From Blastobasis lacticolella (lineage: Eukaryota; Arthropoda; Insecta; Lepidoptera; Blastobasidae): 64,000 nt of DNA. Location: NCBI GenBank assembly GCA_905147135.1, contig LR990052.1, forward strand, positions 12,028,200 to 12,092,199, given 5' to 3'. The notes under the pieces were generated by a model. It made no database searches and was not told the DNA's origin. It saw only the letters and a list, made by a program, of their open reading frames with translations. The position numbers and the translations under genes are program-made. Positions 22,440-36,200 of the stretch are shown here, in pieces; positions within the stretch are counted from its first letter, which is position 1; each line of letters begins with the position of its first letter.

Positions 22440-22720
22440 TTTAAATGGGAGCTTTTTTTTTATTCCATACGCAAAGAAAATGGGCACCCTCCGGTATTGC
22501 GGTTGGGAGGAGGAGGTGAACTGCCATGAGTACCAGCCGGCCGGCCGGACTGGTTATGCACGACTCGCCTGAAAAACCTAGGCGCATACGTATTAAACAC
22601 CCCCTGGGAGCACCTGTAGCCGGGAAGGCTTTCCAGGTTTCATCAGATGCGACACCCCGTAGGGACGGGGCGTCGCATCGGGGGGATTGGGAAGTGAGAG
22701 CGCTAAACTACCAGTAATAA
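22440..22720 (+). mobile_element. probable retrotransposon fragment with strong hairpin
   Basis: A GC-rich island in AT-rich DNA that includes a short open segment from ATG 22526 and a 34-nt hairpin at 22646-22679 (stem GATGCGAC/GTCGCATC then CCCCGT/ACGGGG). The style suggests LINE 5' UTR or ORF1 sequence; not proven. Confidence 0.4.
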
Positions 22721-23277
22721 AATGCCACAGACAAAAAGTTCAAATGAAAATGTTTGTTCCAATAAACGCCACGCCCCTTCTCTTTCCGCACAAACGTATA
22801 TGAACATAATAAATAAATAACATACCTAAGTATTTATAATAATTACAAAAATGTGTTTGTACGTGCATAGATATTTATTTACACAAGTGCAAGTCTGAGC
22901 AAAGTAAATCAAGTTAATGATATAGATTAATAAAATATTTAAAAATAGGTGTAGGGTAAGTTTAGGTACCTATTAAACGTAATTACAAGATCATAAAAGT
23001 TTAATATATTTGTTATCTTTTAGCTGGCAGGCGTTTAGAAATAACTACAGCCGCGCGTAAAATGCAAACCAATATAATTTTATTTTTATTTCAAAGAGAA
23101 AATAAAACGGTATGGGCTGAATCATTAATTATAGATCCGTTTAGCTGCCACGAAAACAAAGAGAAAATTTATCAATAGACAGGCGGTCATTCGTAAAAAA
23201 TGTTTTTGTCGGTTAAATTAGTTTTAGTAAATAGTAGGATTAGATTACTTGCGCTCATTAGTGTGTTTTGGCCGAAA
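22721..23277. other. intergenic, nothing recognised
   Basis: AT-rich DNA with no gene or repeat I can support. Confidence 0.4.
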
Positions 23278-23358
23278 GTCGGGCGAAGCGGAGAAGAATG
23301 ATTAAGACAGCGGACCCTGGCAGAGGCCGGGATAAGCGCTAGGACGATGATGATGGGT
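23278..23358 (+). mobile_element. LINE-type 3' tail family T, copy 1
   Basis: GCGGAGAAGAATGATTAAG then GCGGACCCTGGCAGAGGCC and GGATAAGCGCTAGGACGATG with an ATGATG end. Copies recur at 28362-28447 and 60246-60330. Confidence 0.75.
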
Positions 23359-24242
23359 GTGTTTAGTCACTGTTGCGCTACGTTTGGTGCTCGGTACCGC
23401 GCAGCAAGCGTGTTCCCGTAGTAGGTATTTTGATGTTTGATTGAGAATAATTAATCCTATTTCATTCAATAAATGTTTTTTTAATTTGAGTTCAAAACTA
23501 CCAACTAGGTATTCAATTACCTACTTACGAAACATAAAGCTTACCTATCTACTCAAAGGACTAGCGCAGTAGCGCGCCTGCATTTGTCGATGCAGATATT
23601 TTTTAAATATACCGTCACGGGGTGCCAATCGGCATTCAAGACTTATAAACAACAACCGGCTATAACAGAAAATATAATGCTATTGATGGATATGTAGCAA
23701 TTATGTGTCGTCCAGGTGTTGTTTACAAACATAATGACACGGGGTCATTGCATCGCGGCGTAGACAGGGACGTTATTGCAGTCAGCGGGCGTGCCAATTC
23801 CTTGCAACCGCCACAGGGCAAAGCGTTGTAGGCTGCTGACAAGTTGACGGGCTTGACATTTTATAGTCCTCTGAGTCTATGGCGACGTTCCGAGAATACT
23901 TTGGGCGATGACCCGCTGACGAGTTTTGCGAGTTGCGAGGTAAACTGCAAAATATTATTGCATATTTATATTTGACATTGTTTTTGTGACAGGGGACAGA
24001 CGTTTTTGGTTATTAGCTTCGAAAATTATATGTGGTATTTTTGTTCAAATAATATTTTAAAAGTATAAATTCATGCAGTATTCTTTGCATAGTATGGACC
24101 CCGATTTTGAATGGACCCCGTCCACACCCTCCAACAATGATGGGTCATGGATGCTTTTTGAGTGTTACAGTCTCTCCAGAGGTGCCACATTGAGTATTGG
24201 TACGTCGAAATGTGGAGAAATCTAGATATACGAAAACGCCAC
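23359..24242. other. intergenic, nothing recognised
   Basis: No supported gene. A 44-codon open segment beginning at 24093 (MDPDFEWTPSTPSNN) is unassigned. Confidence 0.35.
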
Positions 24243-24700
24243 TATGTCGTTCCCAATCCAGGACCAGTGTAAGGGACCGATCCAGCTCCAGCATGAGATA
24301 GGAAGAAGTAAATTCTCTATTTATAAGCTCTTAGAGTGGAAAGGATTCGGCATCATTGTCAATGGCGAGTATTTTTCTCACATACTTACGGTTTGTGACG
24401 ATATTGTAGCTAGTCATGGTAGAATCTCTATAGGATTTAGGCGCAATACTCGCAGACCTCAACCCTCAGTAAAGTCTGCCAACAGGTTGATCTTAAAATG
24501 AACATGGACAAGACTTCCAACTCCAAGTAACCCAACTTTGAAAAAGAGGTCTAGCGATGAATCCAGTTCGGCTGGGAACATCTTTTCGACCGAAATATCG
24601 TAGTGTCTCAAGACGAATGTTTTTGATCACTAGGGTCACTACAGATCATGGTCTGCGGGTGTCGCCCAGTGGCGATTTCTCTAAGTTTGCGAGATTGGCG
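24243..24700 (+). pseudogene. degenerate non-LTR reverse transcriptase fragment
   Basis: The segment LEWKGFGIIVNGEYFSHI is followed by a decayed catalytic box (VCDDIVAS where F/YADD would be), then MNMDKT, and after a stop and frame change LGNIFSTEISQCLKTNVF in another frame. This order matches the palm and post-palm region of a lepidopteran RTE-like reverse transcriptase. Numerous stops show an old copy. Confidence 0.6.
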
Positions 24701-24859
24701 CCGCCAAATCTATTCTTAAAAACTCAAAAACTACTGAACGTATTCTACGGAGGAAGACAATATTTACGACGACACATTATATTCCTCTTTAATGTACTAA
24801 ACAACTAAATTTGAAAAAAAAAATTGAATATAATAATCAATTATAATCTATAACATTAT

Positions 24860-25060
24860 TATAGAGAGAAATTTTGTAGCGTTAGAGGTAATCTCCGAAT
24901 AATTACTGAACCGATTTTAAAGAGCTTTTCACTGATAAGAATTTCCGTTATTCAGAGTGTCATAGTAGGCTACTTTTATCCCGGCAAAGAAGGGTCCCGC
25001 AGCATAGGTGAATGTTTAGAGAGATCCGAACTGCGCGCGGGTGAAAACCACGTGGCGCTG
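24860..25060 (+). repeat. dispersed repeat, unclassified
   Basis: The text GGTAATCTCCGAATAATTAC and ACTTTTATCCCGGCAAAG resembles a repeat common in Lepidoptera. No second copy was found in the window. Confidence 0.4.
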
Positions 25061-25521
25061 CCAGTTTATTATAAATGCTAAACCCCTCATATTTCAAGGA
25101 AGTCTTGAATAGACTCATTAGTAAGAAATCACACCTTATATTGTACTATTAGACGAATGATACTAGTTTAAATCTGTTGGAGGGAGCGTTTCTTCCCATA
25201 TCTCTTTACCTAGACAGCATATCATTTTATGTACACAGTAAAGTTCACAAATAATTATGATAAAACGCACTATGCCACGCCTTGGGCCTACGCTCGACAC
25301 CGAAATAGTTCCTCTAATCTTTATTAAACGTGCTAACGCTCACCTAGTGAAATTGTCGGAATTTCACCGTTGAAATCTCATTTTACGTGTTACTGCATTT
25401 CATTGCTCGTAAAACGAAAAGGCTAAGTGTTAACTGGTTTCACGTAAAGTTTATTCTCGTTAATTTAGCGCTAATTAGAAAAATACCTAAGTGTTTTGTT
25501 CAGAATTTAATTTCATCACTG

Positions 25522-25730
25522 GGGCCTAATTCTTGCGCTCGAATTTGACATTTTTTCTAGCCACATATCTCCATTTATAATGACATTGAAATGTCTATTG
25601 CAGCCAAAAAATCTTTTCTCAACAATCTTTAACAGTCGTATATTGTCGAGGATTCATTTTAGTGTCGTTTGAATACCGTTTTTTGGCGATAAAATGTCGA
25701 ATTTGACATGTCACAGCGCGAGAATCGCCC
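25522..25730. mobile_element. MITE, about 209 bp
   Basis: The left end GGGCCTAATTCTTGCGCTCG with AATTTGACAT is inverted at the right (AATTTGACATGTCACAGCGC then GAGAATCGCCC). The match is imperfect over about 30 bp. Confidence 0.7.
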
Positions 25731-25794
25731 GCCTGGTCTTTAACATCTTTGTTTTCTTTATTATGTCTTTTATTTTGAAATGTAATACGGCAGA

Positions 25795-25890
25795 CAAACA
25801 AACATGTCTACCTGGCCACCTGTAGATTTGGTCACCGCCGCCTATGGACATCAGCAACATCAGGGGCGCAACCAATGCGTTACCTGCCTC
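25795..25890. repeat. dispersed repeat family G, copy 1
   Basis: GGTCACCGCCGCCTATGGAC and ATCAGCAACATCAGG, related in reverse to 28790-28880. Confidence 0.65.
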
Positions 25891-26920
25891 TAAGCAGAAA
25901 TCTAAAATATATTTTGAACGATTTGATGATTCCTGATTATGTAACGATTTAAACAGCGTCACTGTTATGAGCACGCAACTTTCTCTGATGGCTAGCATAC
26001 GCGTAGCAATGACTTTTCCTAGGGTGGGCCAGCCAGGGGCAAGCCAATTTATAATTTCAACTCGGGAATGACAATTTCGGTCACACAAGGAGTAGGCAAG
26101 CGTTCGCCCTGGATGGCAAAGGGTAGTCACTGTTGTCAGTGACTTTATGCCATTCCCCGCGTTTATCCGCTAGATCTTTGAACCAGTCATGTCATGTATG
26201 GTCACAATATCAGTGATAGTTTTCTGCGAAACGGAACGGTTGACAGCTAAGCTCTCCCAGCTATTCCATTTGAAATTCAATGAGTAATGTCACGCTTGAT
26301 GTTGTTCTTGTAACGATGATTGGGACGTCCCACCGGCCGTTTAGCATAAGTTTTCAATCTCACCTAGAAGAGTTTGTCGCTAGTGTTATATAAAAATTCA
26401 AAAACTACTCGGGGTGTCTCGACTAGGGTGTTTTGACTCTCGGTAATTTTGTGTAATTTATAGGATGGATCTAAGGCAACGTTTTTCTTTTTTCTCGACA
26501 CGAGCAATTATGCAATAAGTAACAATACTTCGACGTCCATTATTGCTCCATATGCAAGTAGTAACGAACAGTATCTCATTCGTAGTAACGCTCAGTAACT
26601 CAATGGCTCTAGCTAGAGCAAAGGAGTTCAGAAAAAGTCAAATGCAAGAATCAACTAACTTAGAAACGCACGCAAAAAACACTAAAAATATAAATGCATA
26701 AAATTAAATTCAAACTTTATTCCTAAACGGTAAATCGTAATTAATACATGTAAGCACAATGACAACAAACGTTTTGTAGGCGACGATTTCTTAACAAGTT
26801 GAAATATACTTACAAATGAAAAACGAAACAAAATTGGCAAATAAATTAAAACGCATTATTTAATTACCGTCTTCGACTAATTGGTAGCAAGCGGCTATAA
26901 CGAACTCCGCGATACAACGG
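25891..26920. other. intergenic, nothing recognised
   Basis: A 139-codon minus-strand open segment overlaps 25711-26130 but includes the family G repeat and ends in the MITE, so I do not call a gene. The rest is AT-rich. Confidence 0.4.
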
Positions 26921-27020
26921 CTCTCAGAGGTCGGCATTGAGGTCAGCTGGGCAGCCGGAGCTTTTCCCAGCCTGTGTGAATACACTGGTTGTCTTGTTTA
27001 CATTTTGACCACGCTTCCGG

Positions 27021-27030
27021 CTAAAAATAC
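27021..27030 (+). promoter_or_regulatory. near-consensus MEF2 site upstream of troponin C
   Basis: CTAAAAATAC matches nine of ten positions of the MEF2 consensus YTAWWWWTAR. It lies about 225 bp before the troponin C start codon. MEF2 drives muscle structural genes in insects. A chance match is possible in AT-rich DNA. Confidence 0.35.
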
Positions 27031-27053
27031 GATAGCATCCTGCCGTTTGGGGG

Positions 27054-27254
27054 TTCCGTGATTGGCTGCGCGGGCGCAGGAAGCCGGGAGGACTCCGCGC
27101 AGGCGCCCGGGCCGCTCCCTCCGCGCCCCTCGCCCCCCTCACTCCCTGGCCCAACTCTCGTAAAGAAGCAGAAAATAACCCTGAAACGCTGGAAACAGAA
27201 AACTTGCCGGCAGTCGTGTTGTGCGTCTCATAGTGTTAACAAGTGACAGAAACC
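27054..27254 (+). promoter_or_regulatory. GC-rich promoter / 5' UTR region of troponin C
   Basis: A CpG- and C-rich block (27060-27150) precedes a less biased leader that runs into the start codon context ACAGAAACCATGG. No TATA box was seen. The transcription start is not resolved. Confidence 0.45.
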
Positions 27255-30200
27255 ATGGTTACCGAAGACTGGGTAGGTCTTCGTTGCGCTATTATTTAAT
27301 TAGGAATTTTTTGTAATGGAACGGGCGTTTTTTAAATTATTTTGGTTTATGAAATAAAATGTGTAACCTCGTTCTTACTAACTTTGTATTTAAAAAAATC
27401 AAAGCAAATAGAGCTAACAGCAAGTACGTATACCAACTCCATATAAAAAAAATTAAAATACTAATTCATCATCATCACTTAATTTCATTTATTACGAGTA
27501 CGTGTTGCACCTAATAAGTGGCCATTATCTCTAATATTTCAAACTCCTAAAGATACGGAGTAACCAACAATGACAGTCCTTAGCATGGCCTAGATTCTGC
27601 CGTAACACTTTCCACAAGTAGGTGACTGCATAGCTACATCGAACAAAGCGCGTACGCACCAGCAACGTTCCAGAATCCCGACCAATGAATCTATTTTAGT
27701 TTCAATTGCACATAAAACAAATTTATAGCGTTATACTGAAGTACTCCACTGGTAAAGCGCGTTTACGATCGCCGGGCCACGCTAACCTCAGACGGATTTC
27801 GGAAAGTCGTAAAGAAATGTGACAAAAATGTATGAATGCTTGCGAGCTTCAGGGAATCAGTTAAAGTTTCATAGAAACTACATATCATCTTTTGTAATGG
27901 GTACGCCTTTTAAAATTATTTGAGTTCACTTTGTTGCAATTGCGTTTGGGGATGGGGATGCAATCCCATCGTATCACATAGTATGTGAAAAGTGTACGTA
28001 TGTGTTAAGAGTACTTAATGCAATTATTTGCTAGTAAATTATTCACTTGATTGTTTAAATACATACCAACTTACGTCGTTTTAGTAAGTCAATCGAGTTA
28101 AGTAATCAATTGTGCGAATGCTGTGATACCGTTGCATAGTCGAGTTTACAGGTTTAACTTAAATTCAAATGCAAACTTATAAGAAACTCTACCAGCGTTT
28201 TATTAAAATTACATACAGGTCTTGGTATGTGTGTAAAACGTATGTACGTTTAATAAGTACTTACCTATGTTACAAATGCAAGTTTTGCATTTCAATAATT
28301 TGTATTTAAGTTTTAAATTTAAAAAGTATACTTAGTGGCAAAACGACTTACAACGCGAGGATGCCGAAACCCGGGCGAAGTGGAGAAGAATGAGTAGGAA
28401 AACGGACCCTGGCAGAGGTCGGATAAGCGCTAGGACGATGATGATTATGACTTAGGTGAAAATGTATTAGGAATTAAATTATTTGTTAGGGAAATATTGT
28501 TATTGTGCACCACACTCACTTTAAATATTGATTCATTATTGTTACAGGCCGATGAGCTTCCCCCGGAACAGATGGCCGGTAAGCACTTTAAGTTATTTAT
28601 AATAGTTGAAACGGCACAAGTTGTCAATATAAATCTATTTTTATTTTAGTGTAAGTATTACTAAACTATTACTAAACATTGTATGCTTATGTAAGTTCCT
28701 ATAAATAAATAAAATAAAATAAATAAATGAAACTTGTTCGTTCAAGAGGTAAATATATTGAAGGTCTCTTTAGAGGAGGGTAACACATTGGTGATATCTC
28801 TGACTGGTGTTGCTGATGTCCATAGCGGCGAGGACCACTTTCCATCAGATGGCCCGCTCGCCTATTTGTCTGCCAAATAACATAAAAAAGCTAGGCGACA
28901 AGTTACAAATTTTATATTTTCTTGTGTGAAAGACTGTTCATGTTCAAGTACACCAGAAACCTCATCTATTTGGTTTCTGAATTGTAAGCAAACTTATAAT
29001 ACATAAACAAACGAATATACTAAATAATCTATCACGTAAATGTAAGTAAAATTTCAACATATTTGCGTAAAATAATTCGTATGCACCTACAAAAACTTTA
29101 TTTTCTTTTCTCGAGAATATCTTTCTTACATTCGGTTTTCCGACGACATCGTTGTCGACATCTTGTCAGAATTTTAGGAGGAACTAGGCACATATTGGGA
29201 GGCTCTTATAATGAACATAGAGACAAATCTTATGTCAAATGAGCATAAGCATGAGCATGAGCATCACCTACCCCAGTAATGGGTGAGCTTTATTCTCGAA
29301 GTTGTTGACTTATATTTCTACCTGGGCAAACGGTACAGTTCGGACTTAAAGTGCTCATAATAACTCTACATGGGACGCAGAGAGATATACTTGAAGTTTT
29401 ATTTACGCAATATGATCAGAAGTGAAGACTTCCATAGAATAACCGACACCGACATAGATTCCAGAGCCGCAAACTGAATGGAAACGTTTTCGAAAGGAGT
29501 GGAGGATAGACACGAAACGGTCATAGGGTAGGAAGGGATGAATACAAGAGCGACAAAGTTGATCGGTCTGGAAGGCATGACGGAGGCATTTTCAGCAAGG
29601 CGTCTGATATAACGAGCGAAAACTGCGCGGAAAACCGCAAGCTCACACTTGGCCGCGAGCCAACACACAATGGACGCTGACTTCATAAATTCGGCAGATG
29701 CGTGCTCCGTATAATAAATTCTTTCCACAAAAATTTGCGGCTTAATTAAACGACCAGAATATATGCGATTAGGCAACCGAGGGCGTGGCTGTAGAAAATG
29801 GGAGAATAAAATGTCGTAACCACGAAGCTAAATGGAAGGTCGTCACCGACTTACACGTGTAGCGAAAAATAAACAAAAAAATATTGTTTAAAAGTATTTT
29901 ATATAAAATATATTTACATGTAAGTAATACCTACGTTTAGATCATTACCAGAAATAATGCATATGTAGCTACGTAAATATGTGCTGAAGCAAAATAATGT
30001 AAAGTAATAGTAACATGAGTTTTTGACGCTTCATAATAATTTAGGTGGTAATGAATATTTTGGCAAAAAATTCTGTTATACGCGTCGATTCTAAATAATT
30101 GTTTCACTATTTTTATTATGCAACTGAAACAAGAGGAGACACGACAAATCAGAGACGACGAGAGCAGACGAGTTGTTCAGTCTAGGTAGACGCTTCACGT

Positions 30201-33200
30201 AACACGAGCGTAGACGGGACGCGTTGACAAGTGAGCGACAGCGGTTAGTACGGACATTATGTTTTCTTTGCTAACGACAGCTAGACAGATCGCGCCGGTC
30301 TGTCGTCCCTTGCACTCTGACAGTTCATTTCCCACAATTATAGGAGTTAAATGCTTCATTTTTGGAGCTGTAGATACTCGATAGATACTTGAAGTTATTT
30401 TTCAACAATCCGCTTTGGGTCATGCATGAAAGATTGAAAAAACATTATTGTAATTTTATTTGTACCTCTCTGGACCCTATTCCATCTGCGTCTCTACTGA
30501 GTTGCAGACCTCACTGTTACAGAATATGCTGCTGAATTTTTGTAAGCTGTCTTACAAAAATTCGTATTACGTTTAAATATTTCGTAAATATTATATTACT
30601 TATCTAAAGTGTATAGCTTCACTAGTTAGTATAGATAAATTTCAATTAATGGAGAGGAATTTGTCTGGTAATGAAGAAACAGGCTAACTTCCAAGCAATT
30701 CTGACACCCAGCTTACGCGTGAAATTGAGTGAGCGACCGGCAGATGTCGGCCATTAGTTAATTGAGTAGAGACAGCGTAGTGTTGACATATTCTGTGCAC
30801 ACTTACTAATACATTGGAATTGTTTGAAGTATTTGGCTCTACCACAGAAAATATCGGAGAACTTTTACGCTGGAATTGCTGTTGTAGTTTAGTTGTAGAA
30901 GGAAATAAACTACGGGACCCTATTTTTAAAATATGTTTTCAATTGTGATTTCCGGAATGAAAACTTCAATATTTTTAATGGCTTTAGCAACATCGAAAGC
31001 GAATGGTTAATATATAGGGAAAATCGGCGTCATATTGAAAAATTGAAAACCGTTCGACTCAAGGCGGGCGGTTCAAAAATGAATAAACAGTAATTATGGA
31101 AGCTAAAACAATTTTTTTTATAAATATATGTTTTAATTGTAAATATTAAAGCATATATTTATAAAAAAAAAATGTTTGATCTACTAATAGCCTTATAGTC
31201 GCTAATAACCTAACTTGCAAGGGGAAAATAGATAGATCTGATTATATAAAATTATCGTTCCAAATAACGCCTCCAAGCTAAAATACTTAATGGAGTACAT
31301 TACTCATTACGCTTCTATTTAATTGATCAATCTGGTGCGCGGGCGGCGCGTGCGCTCGCGCAGGGCGGGCGGCGACGGCTGGCCGCGCGCCAATCTACCG
31401 TGAAACCCGATCGAGGCCCGTCATTGTTTAAGCAAATGGTTCCCAAACTGGTCAACGCCATTACGGTCACTTCCGGCCTCCGCCAGCTTGCGATGTTTGG
31501 AAAATGCTTGCAGATTTACTGTATACTCTTTCGTCCTCAGGAGCTTTCATTAAAAAATATGGTTCCCAAACTGTGATGTCCGAATGACATCAGGAGGCGA
31601 CATGTACAAGATTCTTGATGTTACATACAAATTGTCGAAAATGAAATAAAAAAATGTGAGTAGCTATTTCAAAAACATCAGGCCTCATTTTAGAAGTTAC
31701 CTTGCTCAAATAACATGCTGGAGGATCCTCTGAGCCTAACCTCAGCTGCACGTGGTCTTCCTGACAGACGGACGAGGCAAATCGGTTTTTCCATAACGGA
31801 TTGTGCGGGCAGATGGAAATGGATCGGATTGGTCGGATAGGAAAACGCTTTCCCACTCCAACATTTGGCATCTGGCGGAAGCCAGGCGGGATTGGCCGCT
31901 AGGATGATGTTCAAAAGAACAAGCTCATCGTTCATCTAACGAAACTTACATTGAGCTTATTTTATTAAAAACCTAAATGTAAAGATATAACTAAGATATA
32001 ACCTACACAAAAGATTGGGAACCCCTGGATTACGCGTTAACCAATATCTAGCCGGTTTCGAGGAAAACACGATCAAACCACTGTAAAGTCTGTAAAGCAA
32101 CCTTTATAGAACTACGCGCGCCCGCTTTATAGTTTACGAAACTCGCGTATTGTTTACGCGGCGGTCGGGAGTTGGATCAGAATAGAATGCACGGCTGGAT
32201 GATGTGGAATGAGCGTTGCACATTTATCTGACGTAAGACATTATAGTAGTTTATGCAATTAATTAATACCTAATTACTTATATGCAGTTGCATACACTAT
32301 TTTACATTCATATTGTTTTTGTTAAAATTTCACACCAATATTTTCTCAACTTTACTTGAAGTAATCTGCGAGTCATTTCTGTTGCCGCGTCGAGGATATC
32401 AAGCGGTTTGAAATTCACTCCACTACTTTTATATTTATTTCATTCAAAAAAGAAAAATAGATTCACAAACACAAACAGCAACAATCAGAAAAATATTCTG
32501 TTTAGCGGGAAAATAATTCCATCTATACATCGGAGTTCAACTGACTTTTCATCCATAGATAAACGCATAGTTCGGTATTCAGTAAATTAACCGCGTCCGA
32601 CCAGATTTTTTTTGCGTCAATGTATGTGTTGTATAATGATTAAAAAGTTACTTAACGATACACCTTTAATGAAAATAGTATGGGAAATCTCGGATGGAAA
32701 ATCTCTGGGAAATGCTGTATAATAAACAACTTTTTTTTGAAATTTTTCATTGGCGTGAAATAAGTTCATCCTAAAACGACTATTTACGAGTATGTAATTG
32801 AAACATTAAGCTTTAAGTGTAGATACGATTCCTTTTGCCGTCACATCTGTTTGTCTACCTGAACGTAAATATTTTAAAATAGTTAACCCACATAAGGACT
32901 TAAATGCGAGTGGCCGATTCTGATTCAAGAGAGAAGGGGTTAATTATTACATGCTGAAGAGTCAGTGGTACCTAAACAATGATTTAAAATGAATAATATT
33001 ATGAACTCCTATTGCTGTAAACATAAATCTCTTTGCACCTACTACAAATTACCTACCTATTTCAAAGCGCATTGGCATTCGCATTTACCTACCTCTACAA
33101 TTAGACAAAAATAAAGAACGATGATTTTCATGGATGTATTAAAATCTAAACACATATTAATGATAAATGTGTTAAATAAATAAATTAATAAACTGCGAAT

Positions 33201-36200
33201 AGTTTTTTGCTTACCGAATAGAATGGGCAAACCATATATTATGAATGCTGCAAAGCAATAGTTACCAAATATGACAATTAAGACATTTCTCATTAATCCA
33301 ATTCATAGTCGGCAAGAGTAGACCACCGACTTTATCCTTAGAAATCTACATTTTATATTTTTAATAAGTGGTCACACTAAACTGCGTTACAAGAAATTAA
33401 ACATAAAATAACTAAAATATATTATTCTTTTTCCTAGAAATACTATTCTAAAACTTGTTCGCTATTTGTCACATCGCCACCTACTACAGTTTATATTAAA
33501 ATTCGGATAGCTACAATAAAGTTTCGTGTAAAATAGTTTGTTCCATGATGTCGTGGTATTTGCCAAGTGGTCTAAATTTATGCGAATGTTGTTTTGGGAA
33601 TTGCCAAGCACACTGATGAAACGGCTGGACAATGCTCCAGAATGCACCACGCTGTGCACTGTGATGAAATTCATTAATGTTATTAATATTGCAATTTGAT
33701 GTTTATTTTAAGTGAAGAAGAATCAACAATATAATAAATCTATTCTAATTTCATTCATAGAGTAGGTACCTATTGATGGGTTGCTATTACAATTTAGGTT
33801 AGTCATAATTGACTTTTGTCCTTAAACAACAAATTAAACAGCATCAGTCAGATCTATTGAGTGTTCGCTTTAGTATTACTTATTGCAGAAATGCTGTTTT
33901 AGATACATACCTACATATTGGGTTTGAATTTTATACCTAAAGCTATGCATAAACCACTATCGAAATTAACAACGAATAAAAAATCTCTTTCGTAAGTACT
34001 ACGTTAGCAACAGAGCAGGTAATCTTTGAAGTAAAAACGAGAATCATTCCAGCGCACACTCCAAATAATATCGCAGAGTTTCGTCTGGAAACTAAGTTGT
34101 GATTCACCGTCTCTTGCTGAAAATATAAAACTCACAAATAGAACACGTAAACAGAAATCCGTATAAAAATACATACACCAGTTCGTTGCTACTCCTATCA
34201 CAGATGTTGGTATAATCGAAATTAAAAATAAACGTGGAGCCACTGACCAGACGAATGGCGGAACAGATTAATATGTTCTAATGAGAAATTGTAAGTTTCG
34301 ACAGTTTGTGGTCTTGGACAACTACATAATATACTGAACTTTGATATATAGCTACGTCGGCATCGATTCCGAAAGAGTTGTGTCGTGGTTCGGTAGGTAA
34401 TTAATAAACAGTACCGGGTGGAACGCAATAAAACGCATGGGACTTTGAGACATCTGCCAAGACATCTTGACGATTAAAATTAACAACGCGCCGCGGGCAA
34501 AAATAAAAATTGTGTTTTTTAATACTATTTTGTTGCCAAAATATTGCGGGACAGCTGCCGCCGGGCTGAATAGCTGTAGATGCTGGCAGGTTCGTCTCGA
34601 TAAGCTGTGGAGAGTGAACTTTTTCTAGTGCATATCGGATTGCTCGCTAGAGATGGGTAACTCGCAGATTGTACGCCTAACGCTACGCTGCCCTACACTC
34701 GCGAAATGTATTTTCGCATGAAGCACTTCCAGTTAAACTTTGCTAGCGGACCCGGCGCAACTTCGTTCGCGCACACCTATTTTGCCCCTACCAACCCTTT
34801 TTTTCATGTTTATAAACCTTCCTCTTGAATCACTCTATCTATTGTTGAAAACCGCATTAAAATTCGTTGCGGAGTTTAAAAGATCTAAACGCACATAGAT
34901 ACATAGGGAAGGGCGGCGGAAAGCGACTTTGTTTTATACTATGTAAAGAATGCACGACGCGCTAGCTGCTTGCGTGCATATACTGCAACAGTGTTCATTG
35001 CATTTCATCTTACGAAACAATGGGAGATTTTCCGAGAGCTGATTAAAAAAAAGTAGTTTTGATAATGGCGTTGATTGAGACACGATTCTCAAAAACAAAA
35101 TTGATATGCTACCGTTACACGTATGAAAATGTACACATTTTACGCTTTCTTCTCAGTAAAGGTACTAAAACTAAGTATATTTTCACAAACGGTTACTTTA
35201 TTCAATATATGATTGCGATGGGTGCGATTCTCTAGGAAACATCCTTCGTCGCAACGATGAAATGTAGGATGTTCTGTCGAATGATAACAATATTTCAATA
35301 GGAATTTACGCGTTGCCTGGCACCCTGGACGCGATATGTCATGTTTCATCGTTGCGTGCATGGATGTTTATATATTTATTTAAACTTTATGCACATTACA
35401 GTACAATGTTGTTTTAGAGAATTACTAGCAGCTCGCGCGCGGCGCGTGTACTTACTTGTCGTTGTACTTGCACGAACTTTTTATAGAACTTTTCTGAAAA
35501 GGAAAACTAAGTATTTATATAAAAGTAGAAAGAAAGGCAATAAAATATGATGCGCTTACATATAAGAAATGTTGTAGCATGTGTTTAGAAATTTACTTAG
35601 CGCATGCCAGTTTGCTGCGCCATCACTTTCGAGTTAACTCAAAGAGCCGGCTCATTGAGCAGCGCCTGAGTTACTGAGTCAACATTAGAAACGCTGAGTA
35701 GCCCATCTCTACAGCCGCATGGCATGTATTCTTGAGCTTACCTTGAGCTAGTCAGCCAGAGCAAATACTATATACTTGTTGCTAGCGAGCTTGCGTCAGC
35801 AAGCGCCATGATGTTGCGGAAACGGAAACGCGTGAAATACGCCGTAATGCGTTACCATGCCCGCCTCGAGTTACGATGCCCCTAAACTACATATTTATCT
35901 TTATAGCTGTCGTATACATCTTTATGTAGATAACAAGGCTGCTATAAAATATCGACAATGTGCGTTGGTGGTAATAATGAGCAGTTTTCCAGTAGGTACT
36001 GTCAGTTGGTTTCAAAAGCATCAATAGATGGCGCTCTCATAAATTTTGTACTTTTTTTTAAATCTGTACGATTGTGGCAGTGATGTCATGCAGCTATCTA
36101 ATACTAAAAGTAAAAATTAAAAGTTTATTAATTTTAAGGTTGAAAGAAATGTAAAAAAATAAATTTATGGAAGTAGGCACTATGTTCCATTTTAATAGAT

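Noticed and set aside
25711..26130. 139-codon minus-strand frame
   Set aside because: It runs through dispersed repeat G and into a MITE end, so the frame is fortuitous.
27058..27246. Plus-strand frame upstream of troponin C
   Set aside because: It ends before the troponin C start codon and matches GC-rich leader sequence; no conserved protein features.
29399..29776. 125-codon minus-strand frame in troponin C intron 2
   Set aside because: No motif, no splice or promoter context, and the text looks like a dispersed repeat; not called a gene.
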